Shown piece after piece: positions 50,824-59,770 of a stretch of 64,000 nt of DNA (positions are counted from its first letter, which is position 1; the number at the start of each line of letters is the position of its first letter). Position numbers and translations under genes: made by a program. This DNA comes from Opisthorchis felineus (Eukaryota > Platyhelminthes > Trematoda > Opisthorchiida > Opisthorchiidae): NCBI GenBank assembly GCA_004794785.1, contig SJOL01008935.1, forward strand, positions 147,800-211,799, read 5' to 3'. Below the pieces are notes generated by a model. It was not told where the DNA came from, did no database searches, and worked only from the letters and a program-made list of their open reading frames with translations.

Positions 50824-51133
50824 TGTTTATGACGCTGCTTAGCTTATAGCATGTGTCTGGTTGAATGCTCCTAATCCACTTGTACGGTTCCAGGTCACTG
50901 AAAGCCGTCACTCCTCTGGTAACGTCAATGGAGTTGTAGACGTTTTGTTTCGGAGACATTCTAGTCACGTTCATCGCAATAACGGACGTGCTGTGCTTAC
51001 TGTCTATAAGTTGCCCACTAGTTACATGTGAGAGATAAACTGATATCTACTTTTCCATCAAGGACGGAGTTTACAACGCTGCAATGCGTTCCATATTGTA
51101 AAGTAAGGTAGTGAAAAAGTTCAAAATCATTCA

Positions 51134-51746
51134 GTGTTTGAGCATCGATGTCTTCGGAGCATTGTCCGAGTCTGGTGGCAACACCGGATCAGCGAAGTTG
51201 AAATACGTCGAATGGTATTCGGAAGAAATAATTCGCCCCCGGTAGATGGACTGATCACACTTCATAGGTTGTGCTGGCTTGGCCACGAACTCCGTATGCC
51301 AGTCGACCGACTTCCTCGTAGGTTTCTTTCCGCACAACCACGTGAAGGGTAGAAAAGAGCCAGGGGAAGTCAAACAATGACCTGGCAGCGGAGTATAATA
51401 GCCATTACCAGCAAACTCAGCTACGCTGGTCATTGCCGTCTTCCTGGATGGGGATCTCGAGACGGGCCACATTAATGGTTAGTGACACTGTCAGATATGG
51501 CCCAGTCGCGCCCTCAATGACGGTCATGCATCCAAGCTATTGCCTTCAATGCATAGCTCCCTTCCCAATCCTCCAACTTAAAAGTCTACTGACAGACCTC
51601 TAGTTACTTATCAATTTGTCAACTCCCGCCTCCAATGCTCAGCTACCTACCCCACCTCCCAAACTCATCGGTGAACAAAAAACTGTGGCAACTACAACGA
51701 CTGTACGAAAAGTACGGGGTTCTTAGACCTGATAATGATGATGATG
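51134..51746 (+). pseudogene. RTE-like non-LTR retrotransposon, C-terminal fragment and 3' tail
   Basis: One frame reads VFEHRCLRSIVRVWWQHRIS, EVEIRRMVFGRN, LHRLCWLGHELRMPVDRLPR, then after a TAG (51350-51352, where the family has Trp) KRARGSQTMTWQRS and LPGWGSRDG, ending at TAA (51473-51475). It is the same C-terminal domain as 40451-40905 but a distinct copy. The non-coding 3' end runs to about 51746 and finishes with a GATAATGATGATGATG tail, typical of RTE elements that end in short tandem repeats rather than poly(A). The RT domain is absent through 5' truncation. Confidence 0.82.
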
Positions 51747-54234
51747 TGCTACATTTGAAATGCACAGATGATGGTCTTTCTCCTATTGTGTTATTTTTTG
51801 GTGGAGGAATTAGAGTCCACGTAGTGCATGGACACCTAAAGACTTGCATTAGGGTCCTACATGTTTCAAGCCTTCATGAAAATCAACAGCAAAATGGAGC
51901 GGAATCATTTTAGGAATATATGATGCAAAAATACACTGCGATACTCTTAATGCTGCATGCGTTACACACACCTGTCATGGAAATTCTACCAGAGTGTTTC
52001 TGATAACGAAGCACTGTTTTTGAGACAAACAGGTCACCTAACATAGGGGCGTAATGTGTGAGAATGAGACAACGTTTACCAAAATCACTGAGGTTCTGTA
52101 GGAGTCTGTCAAGGGGAATTCCTTTCAAATTTCTTCTATGGTGAGACAAAAACTGGCTGGTCAGCAGCACCTCAATGACTTCAAGCGGATTTGAATTTTG
52201 TTCCAAAATTTCATTATTCGGTTACATTCTTGTATCCGATGAGATTCAGAACTTCTGCTCAAAACTCTATTTGGTCGCAAAAATCATTCTGTTCGTTGCG
52301 AACTGAATGTTATTCAACGTGAACAATTGTGGGCAGTCTGAAACAATGGCGATTTATTTGGTGCCCGTTGATCTGTTCGCTGAGCTTGGCCATTGGCTCT
52401 CAAAAGTTTCGTTACAATTCGGTGAAAACTCACAAGTGGTTAGATGCTTCCTCCTTACCTGCTTGCGTTTATAAAGAGTATAACAGAGAAGCTGGCATCA
52501 CGAATTTCATCAAGCTTTCCTTCCGCTTTACTCAAATTACGGCTTACAATGGTTAGCTGATGTCCCTACATCTCAGAGATAAGCAGTCGGCCCACGCTGA
52601 AAGCATGGTGGTCTAAATTTTTGACTGCTCTTGTGCAGTAGAATTAGTAGAGCGCACGATACGGCAGCTGTGCGACAGAATAAAGAAGCACAACCAATTT
52701 GGCCGACAACCGGATCGAAAAGATCTGGTACTAGCGACATGGTTGCGCACATAGCTGATACCGCCTTTCAAAAACTGGACGAAGCACCCATCTGCCTGCC
52801 AAGATACTTCCAATAGCAATGTCTGGCCACGGCTGATGCAACTGCGATTCGCTCGCGCAACCCGAGGCTAAGCACCCAGAAAACGTTCGTATGCTCCGTG
52901 AATCTTTTATGATCTGTTCACGTGAACGCTGACCACTTACACCAGTCGATTATGACTCAAACAGTTTTCGCACTCTTACTCGCACACTCTGCCTTGCCTC
53001 TGTTTTATTTGTATGGATCACCCGGCTTTCGTTTTATAATCTCTTTATCCGGTCAGTAGGAGCGAGTACAGAAACACTGGTGTCCGTTCAATTCTGTTCT
53101 AACGTTGATATCTCTTCGAGCATTTGGCTGATTGAGGGACAGCTTCATCGTAACTTCATAGTTATGCCACACCAGAACACGCGCTGGTGATGTCTCCTCG
53201 AATGGTAGCAAGCTGTTTGCAAGTCACTCGCAAAGCTCGGTAAACAGCTCAAAAGCCATGTGATCGAATTCCAATAAGTCCAGTGTGCCATCAGTTTTAT
53301 AAAGTCAATATGACTATCAGTGTAGGTAACATGAAGACTGATAAGCAAACGACTGATCCGATACAAGGAGCACATTCCAGTCGCGTTTTTGTTTATTTGA
53401 CAACCTTCACTATACTGTCTGAATCCGCTTGCACAATTGCCTTTTTCTACACCCCGAGGTATGAAAATATATGAAACATAGAACGAAAAAGTCCCTCTCC
53501 ACGGTGTTATATTCCGCAATAGTTTTTTCCACGAGAGGATAACCACAGAGAGTTTGTTGAATGAAAAGTCCATTTTAAGAAAGTGCACGATTGCCTTTAT
53601 TTATTGAATGGTTGTTGATGCGGGACTCAGTGCCCGTGGTAGTCTACTGAATGAATTCTTTGGGGGATTGTAGGGATTTGTGGCATACAATTTCAATGGA
53701 ACTGTTGAATTTAATTTTAGAAGCCAAAATAAAACCGTGTTTAAACAGGTATAAAAATGTTGCAATGTTTCAATATAATCTCTTGCTCTACCTTTAAATT
53801 TCTGATTACACTTTAATTCAACACGATTCTTTCAGTGTTCTTGATTAAGTTGAGGTATCCTTTAACTTTTCGCTGATTTAATGGCATCCTTCGTGTTTAC
53901 ATGTGTTTATTTATATAGGCAAAGTGGTCCGTTCCAGAGATATGGACTGGAAGCGAGAAGATAGAGTAATTCAGTTCATCCTTGTCACAACGCGACTCCC
54001 ACTTTATTCGGGGAATGTGACGTCGAATTTGTGTGACGTGATTTCGATGTGAAGCTATGACAAAATCTGGTATCAGTCCCAACACCACCCTTTTTCACCG
54101 AAGTACAAAGCAGGTTTTATCCATCTTGCCCACAGAAAAATACCCCAGTACACACTAGATACTTTGTATTACATGAGTTCTACAACATTTCCCTCTTAGA
54201 TTAGTGTGGTCTACAAATAAAACTTGCTTGCTAC
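51747..54234. other. intergenic DNA, no gene recognised
   Basis: Open frames reach 147 codons (53145-53588, minus) but show no family resemblance. The short frame at 52631-52816 (plus) and its surroundings are also unassigned. Nothing else stands out. Confidence 0.5.
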
Positions 54235-54280
54235 TTTTCGGAAAAGTTTGGTAACAATCGGTATATTTATTACTGAGCAA

Positions 54281-54311
54281 CGTTTCGCTTTTGACACAAA
54301 AGCTTCGTCAG
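54281..54311 (-). ncRNA. hammerhead motif in left arm of PLE
   Basis: Minus strand: CTGACGA, then A, then stem II GCTTTT/AAAAGC with six perfect pairs around GTGTC, then GAAAC and GTTGC. One extra A sits between the CTGACGA box and stem II compared with the textbook motif. Stem III would be only ACGT, which is self-complementary. Stem I is weak (GC/GC plus a G-U). Both are features reported for PLE hammerheads, which may act as dimers. Confidence 0.72.
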
Positions 54312-54487
54312 GCCAATTGAATAGGTTACGAGGTTGGTCGAGATTTAAGGCGGAAGGAGAACTAATCATCGAAGTCAAGCTAAATCTTTGTTGGGTGTCG
54401 ACCGAAGGATTTTGTGTATTAGAGTGGGTGACCAAGTGTTGGACCGATGGGGAAACCTACATGGATTTGGGTGCAGCCTAGGGTCTA

Positions 54488-54910
54488 GTCATTCCATATA
54501 AAGCGGGAATATCGGAGGTAATTCGAAGACTGCTGAATTTAGCCAACATTCGAGTAGCTTTCCAGAAGGGTAAAACGCTACGCTCAGTTTTGGTGCAGTT
54601 GAAAGGTCCCCTCTCGGTTGAAAGGACTAGGGACTGTGTGTATAAAATTAACTGCAACGATTGCACTACGGTTTTCATAGGACAAACTGCCAGAGATTTG
54701 CACACCAGAATCGGTGAGTGTAAAATAAGGATAAACAAACCACCAAGAAATGCGGAAGAATACCAAATGCTGGTCAAAGACTCAGCGATGGCGGTACATG
54801 CCTTAGACAGTGGACTAGGTCTGGAGAATGTGGAAGTTTTAAGACGGGGACTGCGATTTAAACCACAGCGGCTCGTAGCCGAGCCGAAAATACCAAGCAT
54901 CACAGTGTGA
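54488..54910 (+). CDS. PLE polyprotein C-terminus, linker and GIY-YIG endonuclease
   Basis: An open frame of about 140 codons begins directly after an in-frame TAG at the inner end of the left arm and has no natural start, so it is the tail of a longer protein. Order of parts: the PLE linker VIPYKAGISEVIRRLLNLAN; a region LRSVLVQLKGPL; then the nuclease domain with CVYKINCNDC (GIY-like box), TVFIGQTARDLHTRI (YIG-like box with the following Arg), and SAMAVHALDSG. In PLEs this domain nicks DNA to prime reverse transcription. The CxxC-like pair Cys-Asn-Asp-Cys is typical of the PLE subtype. The variant FIG for YIG is unusual and may impair activity. Without the RT this copy is non-autonomous. 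Confidence 0.85.
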   Translation, partial: VIPYKAGISEVIRRLLNLANIRVAFQKGKTLRSVLVQLKGPLSVERTRDCVYKINCNDCTTVFIGQTARDLHTRIGECKIRINKPPRNAEEYQMLVKDSAMAVHALDSGLGLENVEVLRRGLRFKPQRLVAEPKIPSITV

Positions 54911-55338
54911 ATAGAATCGATGGTGTGGAACTGGCGAGCGTATGGAAAGCGGTCTTAGATAAGCCGAGTTGACACGTGACTTTGTGTGGTTGTCAATTCA
55001 CGTAGAATAATTAGCAAAAACAGGAGGTGGAAATCCCAACCAGACCAAAGTTCACAGAATCCCTCTTACACAACTATCGTAGCACCAGCTCATCCACACA
55101 GACGGATGGAAATTGCAAACGACGTTCAAGAGGGATCATCACGTGAACCGAACCAGAAGAACTAGACCCTAGACTGGACCCAAATCCATGTAGGTTTCCT
55201 CATCGGCCCAACACCTGGTCACTCACCCTAACACACAAGATCCCTCGGCCGACACCTACAAGAGATTTAGCTTGACTTAGCTGATTAGTTCTCCTTCCGC
55301 CTTAAATCTCGACCAACCTCGTAACCTAGTCGCTTAGC

Positions 55339-55369
55339 CTGACGAAGCCTTTGTGTCAAAAGCGAAACG
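55339..55369 (+). ncRNA. hammerhead motif in right arm of PLE
   Basis: The inverted partner of the left-arm motif. CTGACGA (55339-55345) and GAAAC are intact. Stem II is GCCTTT/AAAAGC, so one pair is lost to a C-A mismatch relative to the left arm. GTTGC follows GAAAC as in the left copy. Confidence 0.68.
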
Positions 55370-56076
55370 TTGCCCAGCAATAAATATACCAATTGTTACC
55401 AAGCTTTTCCGAAAACAATGACTACTCAATCGGTTCCAAGCATTTTTCACTTGCTTGCCACTTGTTGCATTGATAGCCTTAAAAAGCCGCAAAGGTTTGC
55501 GGCAGCTCGTTTACCGTAAGCTTGGTTGATGTAAAACCAGACTTCATTGTTCTGTTGCCCTTTCATGGAATCTGAAGTGTTTTCGTCTAAATATCTTGTA
55601 CGGTTCCCAGTTCTGTATCCAATTCAGTGAATCTTTGTCAGGTGTCTTGAGCCTAAGCACTGCAGAAAAACTAAACACGCTGCATTATTATTGCCCATAT
55701 CACGATAATCACTCAGACAATAAGCATAAATGGCTCCAGCAAAAAAATGTCAGTCATTGCTGTGATCAGAATACGGTGCTTAAAAGCACTGGTGTTCATT
55801 AAATTTCGTTAGGCAAGTACGTATACATACATCAGGTAGAGGTAGAGGATAATAGGTAAGATCTTATTGACGAAATACAAACATTTGCATATCCGTTTGG
55901 TTTTGACGGGAGATTCACCTGGAACCCAGTAGAATTTTTCGGTTGTGGTGTTGTTAAGCAACTGAAAATGCTGCACCAGGCCGCCTCATTTTTCAATTGG
56001 TACGGTATTTGAGATATCGCGATGCACTGTATAGACGTAATACACTACTCATAAGGTTGCTGGAAACTCTTCGACA

Positions 56077-56119
56077 GCCCACGAGCAGTTTCACCCTTCT
56101 TCGGGATCATCAGGTGGGT
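56077..56119 (-). ncRNA. hammerhead ribozyme, core boxes intact, family A
   Basis: Minus strand: stem I CCCAC pairs with GTGGG; CTGATGA and GAAA are both intact. Stem II is TCCC/GGGT around GAAGAA: three GC pairs plus a U-U at the base. The stem III segment ACTGCT followed by C leaves only the A15.1-U16.1 pair. The weak stem II base makes it less convincing than the copy at 26158, but no catalytic residue is lost. Confidence 0.72.
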
Positions 56120-56293
56120 GCAGTCCCCGAGTTTCCGATAACCTTATGTTCTACTTAACAACATCATAAACGAGAGATTCACCTGGGTTTCATTTAAGTC
56201 TCCCGTCAAAACCAAGCTGGTGTGTGCTGTTCGCTAATTCCGTGCGATCCGGGCTCAAGTAGAACATAAGGTTGACAAAAGCTCGAGGACTGA

Positions 56294-56335
56294 ATCTACC
56301 TGATGAGCCCCAAGAAGGGCAAACCGGTCGTGGGC
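56294..56335 (+). ncRNA. hammerhead with one-base core deletion, family A
   Basis: CTGATGA (56300-56306), the GCCC/GGGC stem II with CAAGAA loop, CCGGTC and GTGGGC are all present. The G of GAAA has been deleted, so GGGC runs directly into AAAC. Loss of G12 should abolish cleavage. Confidence 0.8.
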
Positions 56336-56400
56336 TGTCGAAGTGTTTCCAGCCATCTGATGAGTAGTGTATTATGCCTCACATGAGTCAGTGAGTTTCT

Positions 56401-58869
56401 CCCGGAGAGATATCATTGGCTGACCAAGGCAAAATTATTGCCTTCACGCGCCTCTTTGATGACAGTGTTGACTACCGTAACATGAATACAACCTCCTGCT
56501 TCATTATGAGTGCTTTGTTATAGGTGAACCACAATCTACTGAACGTTGAACCATTGAGGTAGTTTCTCTTGCTGGGTGGTATCGGTCACCTGGTTTGCAT
56601 TTGCAGTGCTTAGGTGTTTAGCTTCCCCGGGTCGAATGCAAGAAGTTAAACGGCCAAATATTCTATGTGATAGATGCAAAACGGCGCTACCCACATAGTT
56701 TGCAGTAAAACAAATCGTGGGCTGCCAACCCGTTTTTCAGAGTTGTCCTGAACAGGTGGGTATTAGCGAAGTGGACCATTGTTTATGTTGCATTAGGCAT
56801 TCTTCGGAGAGAGGTCACTAGATGTTTTGTGAGGATTTTAGAAGCCTTTTTGTCTGTATATGGCAAGCGTAGACAGGTTTCCTGGAAGGTGAAATGAACC
56901 GTATGAATTATGTGACAACCGGGTTCCTTAGAACCTATCTTGTAGTTCATTCTAGATCAGCGTCCTCACAGTTAATCTTAGTTCTGCATCTCGTGTGCCG
57001 TGACTGCTGGCTTCCTGAACCCTGTTCGATGGATGCCAAACAAAAGTTCCTTTGTATCTCATACGTATGAAGCTATGAAATTTGTTTATTAACCAGACCA
57101 GGTTTACTTATGATGTGCACCTTTATATGGCAAATTAAGGAAGTTGGAAGTTATCACTCGACTCGTCCCCTCAGCCAAAGGTGAGCGCAAAATGCGCCAA
57201 GCTGAAAACTATATGTTCGTTCAGACTCATGTAAAAGTCAGCTAAAGTTGAACTGGAGCTACTGGTTCTCTTTATCTGCATATAGAAACACTTCATGAAA
57301 GTCGCGTATTAAATGTGTATTCACCTCCTTTTTCTTCCATATGCCCTGTGTATATCTGAGGCCTGTCACACAGGTGCACGGATTCAGGTTTTTGGCGTGT
57401 ACAGGTCGGAGTAAGCAGGTCAGTGAAAGTTGGTTTGACCAACCTATGGCACCTAGGACATCTTTGTCGATGTAATGCCATCACATGCTTTATATTTAGG
57501 CTATGTTAAATCATAAACAGTTGCTTGGTGACGAATTCTAAGGAAGGTAGTACTTGAAAGTGAAACGACCTGCCTCAAGCTGACACTCGAGGCTGCGGAC
57601 TGTGTATGGTGACTTACTCCCAAGCTTTATTGAGTTCTGCTGTTTCGTGGAAACCATCTTTGTCAGTTCAAATCTTTTCACCTCGCCTGAATTAAAAAAC
57701 TCCGTGACCTAGCGAAATAACACACAAGTATGGGGACAGAGCAGTGATAAAATCTTATTCAATTCTTCTTGAGGCCGACATTGCTTGAATGAACGTTCTT
57801 CGTGCGGATTCCATCTTGCGCTCAAACGGTATGAATATCCGAAAGACGACAGATGGTATTTTGAGTCATGAAAGGGAACAAATCATTTTGGAGAATATAT
57901 ATTAGCTAGGTCAATCTCGTTTTCGCAACCGGTAGCGGTAATGGTTCAGAATCATTTATTCCACCAGCGTGTTGTCAGTTTACCCATTAGCGATGCACAC
58001 GACGAACGGAAAAATCTCTGCAAATAAGGGCACTGGTTCTGACGATATTTTCCAAGGTTTTAAATCTCACTACCACAGACTTTCTTTTTCACATCTGCCA
58101 AGTCTTTGATCGTGACTTCAGCCGGTCACATTGTCGGCTGCTGAAAATACTCACGCCAGAGTGATCCTCATGTCCCACAAATCGCCACCCATTCGATGCA
58201 TCGAGTTCTTGTTTAAACTGCTGTAAAGTTGTTTACTCTGATATAATCCTGAGTGGGTGCCTTTATCGTCGATAGCCAGAGGTTTGTTAGATACTGGCCG
58301 TCGTACTGGCTCGATCAACTCATTCCGAGTATACTTGCGAAAAACAAACCCTAAGGTTTCAGCATTAAGGGAAATGATGCTGATCAAGTCAAACTACCCC
58401 AGATCATATGCACACAAACACTCGAAGTAGACAATTTGTTTGCCATGACAATGATCGGATGACTTGTGGAAATCGGTCAGCCAGTGTCTGTTTAATGTTG
58501 TTTCTGCTCCTTATTTATATAATTTGCATGTTTTTTAAGTGCGCGACTGAAGAGGTTAAACAAAGTGTTAAGATGTCGCAGCATATTTGCTGTCAGTTCC
58601 GATGAGCTATACATACCAGCTTGTTTAATGAACAAAATTCCTTACACGTTATCGCCTGCCAAACATCAGATTCCAAAGGACTTGGACGAAAAAGTAAGTG
58701 GCTTTGTATTTGTTTCGTAGAAAGTGTTTCACATGCACTTGACTGAGCCTCTGGTAACTTATTAAGACTAACTTTCATGGGCATAAAATGCTACGACAAT
58801 TCACTGAGAGCAAACAGTGTGACAGACAGGTAGCAAAAATTCAACAAAGTAGCAAGTGAATGTAGGTAG
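56401..58869. other. intergenic DNA with a possible decayed hammerhead
   Basis: No gene recognised. On the minus strand at about 57640-57680 the words CTGACAAAGATGGTTTCCAC and GAAACAGC resemble a PLE hammerhead with G8 changed to A; it is too decayed to call. Short frames at 57293-57484 and 58408-58605 show no family. Confidence 0.45.
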
Positions 58870-59090
58870 CCCCAAGGCGCCGTTCTGTCCCCTTTTCTTC
58901 TTGCATTTCATACAGCCTACTTACATATGGTCAAATCATACGTTAATGTGCAATATGCCTACAACGTCGCTTTTGGGAGGGTAGATCATCTAGCCGTTGA
59001 CTCTAGGCTGTCCCAACAGGCTATTCATTCCACGTGCTCTTGGTTGAAAAGTAGTTCGATTAATTTGATCTCAAACAAAAGTACCGAGAT
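58870..59090 (+). pseudogene. non-LTR reverse-transcriptase fragment with mutated YADD
   Basis: A frame with no stop reads PQGAVLSPFLLAFHTAYL, the conserved PQG..LSP..F block of non-LTR reverse transcriptases. Then comes VQYAYNVAFG, where the catalytic YADD should be, and CSWLKSSSINLISNKSTEII, matching the W......LN..K.... block that follows. The two catalytic Asp are replaced by Tyr and Asn, and the flanking frame is interrupted (a TAG just upstream), so it is dead. The lineage looks CR1/jockey-like rather than RTE, but this is uncertain. Its 3' end runs into a SMalpha-like repeat. Confidence 0.7.
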
Positions 59091-59104
59091 TATTGGGAGT
59101 GTGA

Positions 59105-59400
59105 AGGGATTTGGGGATTTGTGCGGAGATTTCGTCCTGTAAGTGGAACCGATTCAGGATGAAAAGCCAGGAAGCCCAGTGCAGCGATTCGGTCCTTATT
59201 GGGAATCATCAGCAGTGCACATCTCACGAAACCCCGCAGGGTCTGGAGCCCGCGACATCCCGGCTAGTAGTTTAAACCCTTAACAGCGCAGCCATGAGAG
59301 GCTTAGCAGTAGTGTCATACGCTCGCACTTAGGCAGGATATTGTGCCGCTCATCCTTCACTTATGGAATCCTTATCACGCGGTCGCACGTGTTGACTGGC
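59105..59400 (-). repeat. SMalpha-like hammerhead repeat, copy 3
   Basis: Contains GGAGATTTCGTCCTGTAAGT, a reverse-complemented hammerhead block, CACATCTCACGAAACCCC, TAGTAGTTTAAACCCTTA, GGCAGGATAT, CTCATCCTTCACTTATGGAA and CACGTGTTGACTGGCT. This is the most complete example of the unit in the window and defines its length as about 300 bases. Confidence 0.65.
59174..59218 (-). ncRNA. degenerate hammerhead, SMalpha-like
   Basis: Minus strand: stem I GCACTG, CTGATGA and the TTCC/GGA part of stem II are intact. GAAA reads GAAT and there is an extra base before it. Predicted inactive. Confidence 0.65.
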
Positions 59401-59560
59401 TCCTCGAGCAACGAATTCTCAAATGGAAGTTTCACTCATCGGGTCCGTTTTATTCTTCCTTTGAGTTACTTATAGACTGTTGATATTGTGAGGAGATTTG
59501 AGGATTTTGGTGGAGTTTTCTTGCTGTAAGTAAAGACAATCTATGCTATAAAACTGAGAA

Positions 59561-59605
59561 GCACTGTACAGCTGTTTCATTTTTTTTGGGAATCACTCGG
59601 AGTAC
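59561..59605 (-). ncRNA. degenerate hammerhead, SMalpha-like
   Basis: The GAAA box and the self-complementary ACAGCTGT stem III segment followed by A and CAGTGC are intact on the minus strand. The CTGATGA box has become CGAGTGA and the stem II 3' side has turned into a run of A. Predicted inactive, but it preserves the ancestral stem III and stem I 3' strand. Confidence 0.6.
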
Positions 59606-59650
59606 GCATCTCACGAAACCCCAGAAAGTTCCGAAAATCTTTTGAGAAGC

Positions 59651-59695
59651 GCACTCCTGATGATTCCCTATAAGGATGATGCAGCTGTACGGTGC
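59651..59695 (+). ncRNA. hammerhead with mutated GAAA, SMalpha-like
   Basis: CTGATGA (59657-59663), TTCC/GGAT stem II, the stem III CAGCTG, U-A, and stem I GCACTC/CGGTGC (five pairs including one G-U) are present. The GAAA box reads GATG, which should destroy activity. Confidence 0.7.
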
Positions 59696-59770
59696 TCGTA
59701 GGCTTCTCAGCACACAATGGCTTCACTTTAGGACAAAATCTCCATCACAAGTCGAGATTGTGTTCGCATT

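Larger units (their letters stand above)
48007..51133. other. 3' flank of the Kv gene, no further gene
   Basis: Presumably begins with the 3' UTR. I find no AATAAA close to the stop codon; the first clear one is at 49543-49548, which would give a UTR of about 1.5 kb, so the true end is uncertain. Contents include a SINE-like head (48717-48805), a fragment near 49424 shared with the foldback element at 7425-8200, and a 13-nt G run. Other ORFs show nothing recognisable. Confidence 0.5.
54235..55415 (+). mobile_element. Penelope-like element derivative with 254-nt inverted arms
   Basis: The left arm (54235-54488) and right arm (55162-55415) are reverse complements with scattered differences, from CCGAAAA at the outer ends to CTAGACCCTA at the inner ends. 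Each carries a hammerhead motif in opposite orientation. Between them lie an open GIY-YIG reading frame (54488-54910) and about 250 bases of non-coding 3' sequence. The RT domain is absent. PLEs are known for terminal repeats that may be partly inverted and for hammerheads in these repeats, and this arrangement fits a 5'-truncated insertion. The undamaged reading frame and well-matched arms suggest it is fairly young. Confidence 0.85.
55895..56400. mobile_element. family A foldback element with two opposed hammerheads
   Basis: The left end (about 55897-55930, TTTGGTTTTGACGGGAGATT) returns in reverse complement at about 56183-56218 (AAGTCTCCCGTCAAAACCAA). A minus-strand hammerhead (56077-56119) lies between these arms, and a plus-strand one (56294-56335) follows the right arm. 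The words GTAGAACATAAGGTTGAC and GATAACCTTATGTTCTACTT are also an inverted pair, so each ribozyme has its own leader. No protein is encoded. It matches the single-ribozyme copies at 25880-26235 and 36285-36545. Confidence 0.75.
59500..59770. repeat. head-to-head pair of SMalpha-like hammerhead repeats
   Basis: The stretch 59505-59605 and the stretch 59640-59760 are related in reverse complement: TGGAGTTTTC...CTGAGAAGCACTGTACAGCTG against its inverted partner with CAGCTGTACGGTGCTCGTAGGC, TTCTCAG and ACAAAATCTCCATC. Each carries a hammerhead block, minus at 59561-59605 and plus at 59651-59695. The pair could form a long hairpin. Confidence 0.6.

Noticed and set aside
53145..53588. 147-codon minus ORF
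   Set aside because: No recognisable domain, no splice partners, and the translation is of mixed composition as expected from random AT-rich DNA.
57630..57690. Minus-strand hammerhead-like words CTGACAAAGATGG and GAAACAGC
   Set aside because: G8 of the core is changed, stem II has at most three pairs, and stems I and III are not evident; noted only as possible decay.
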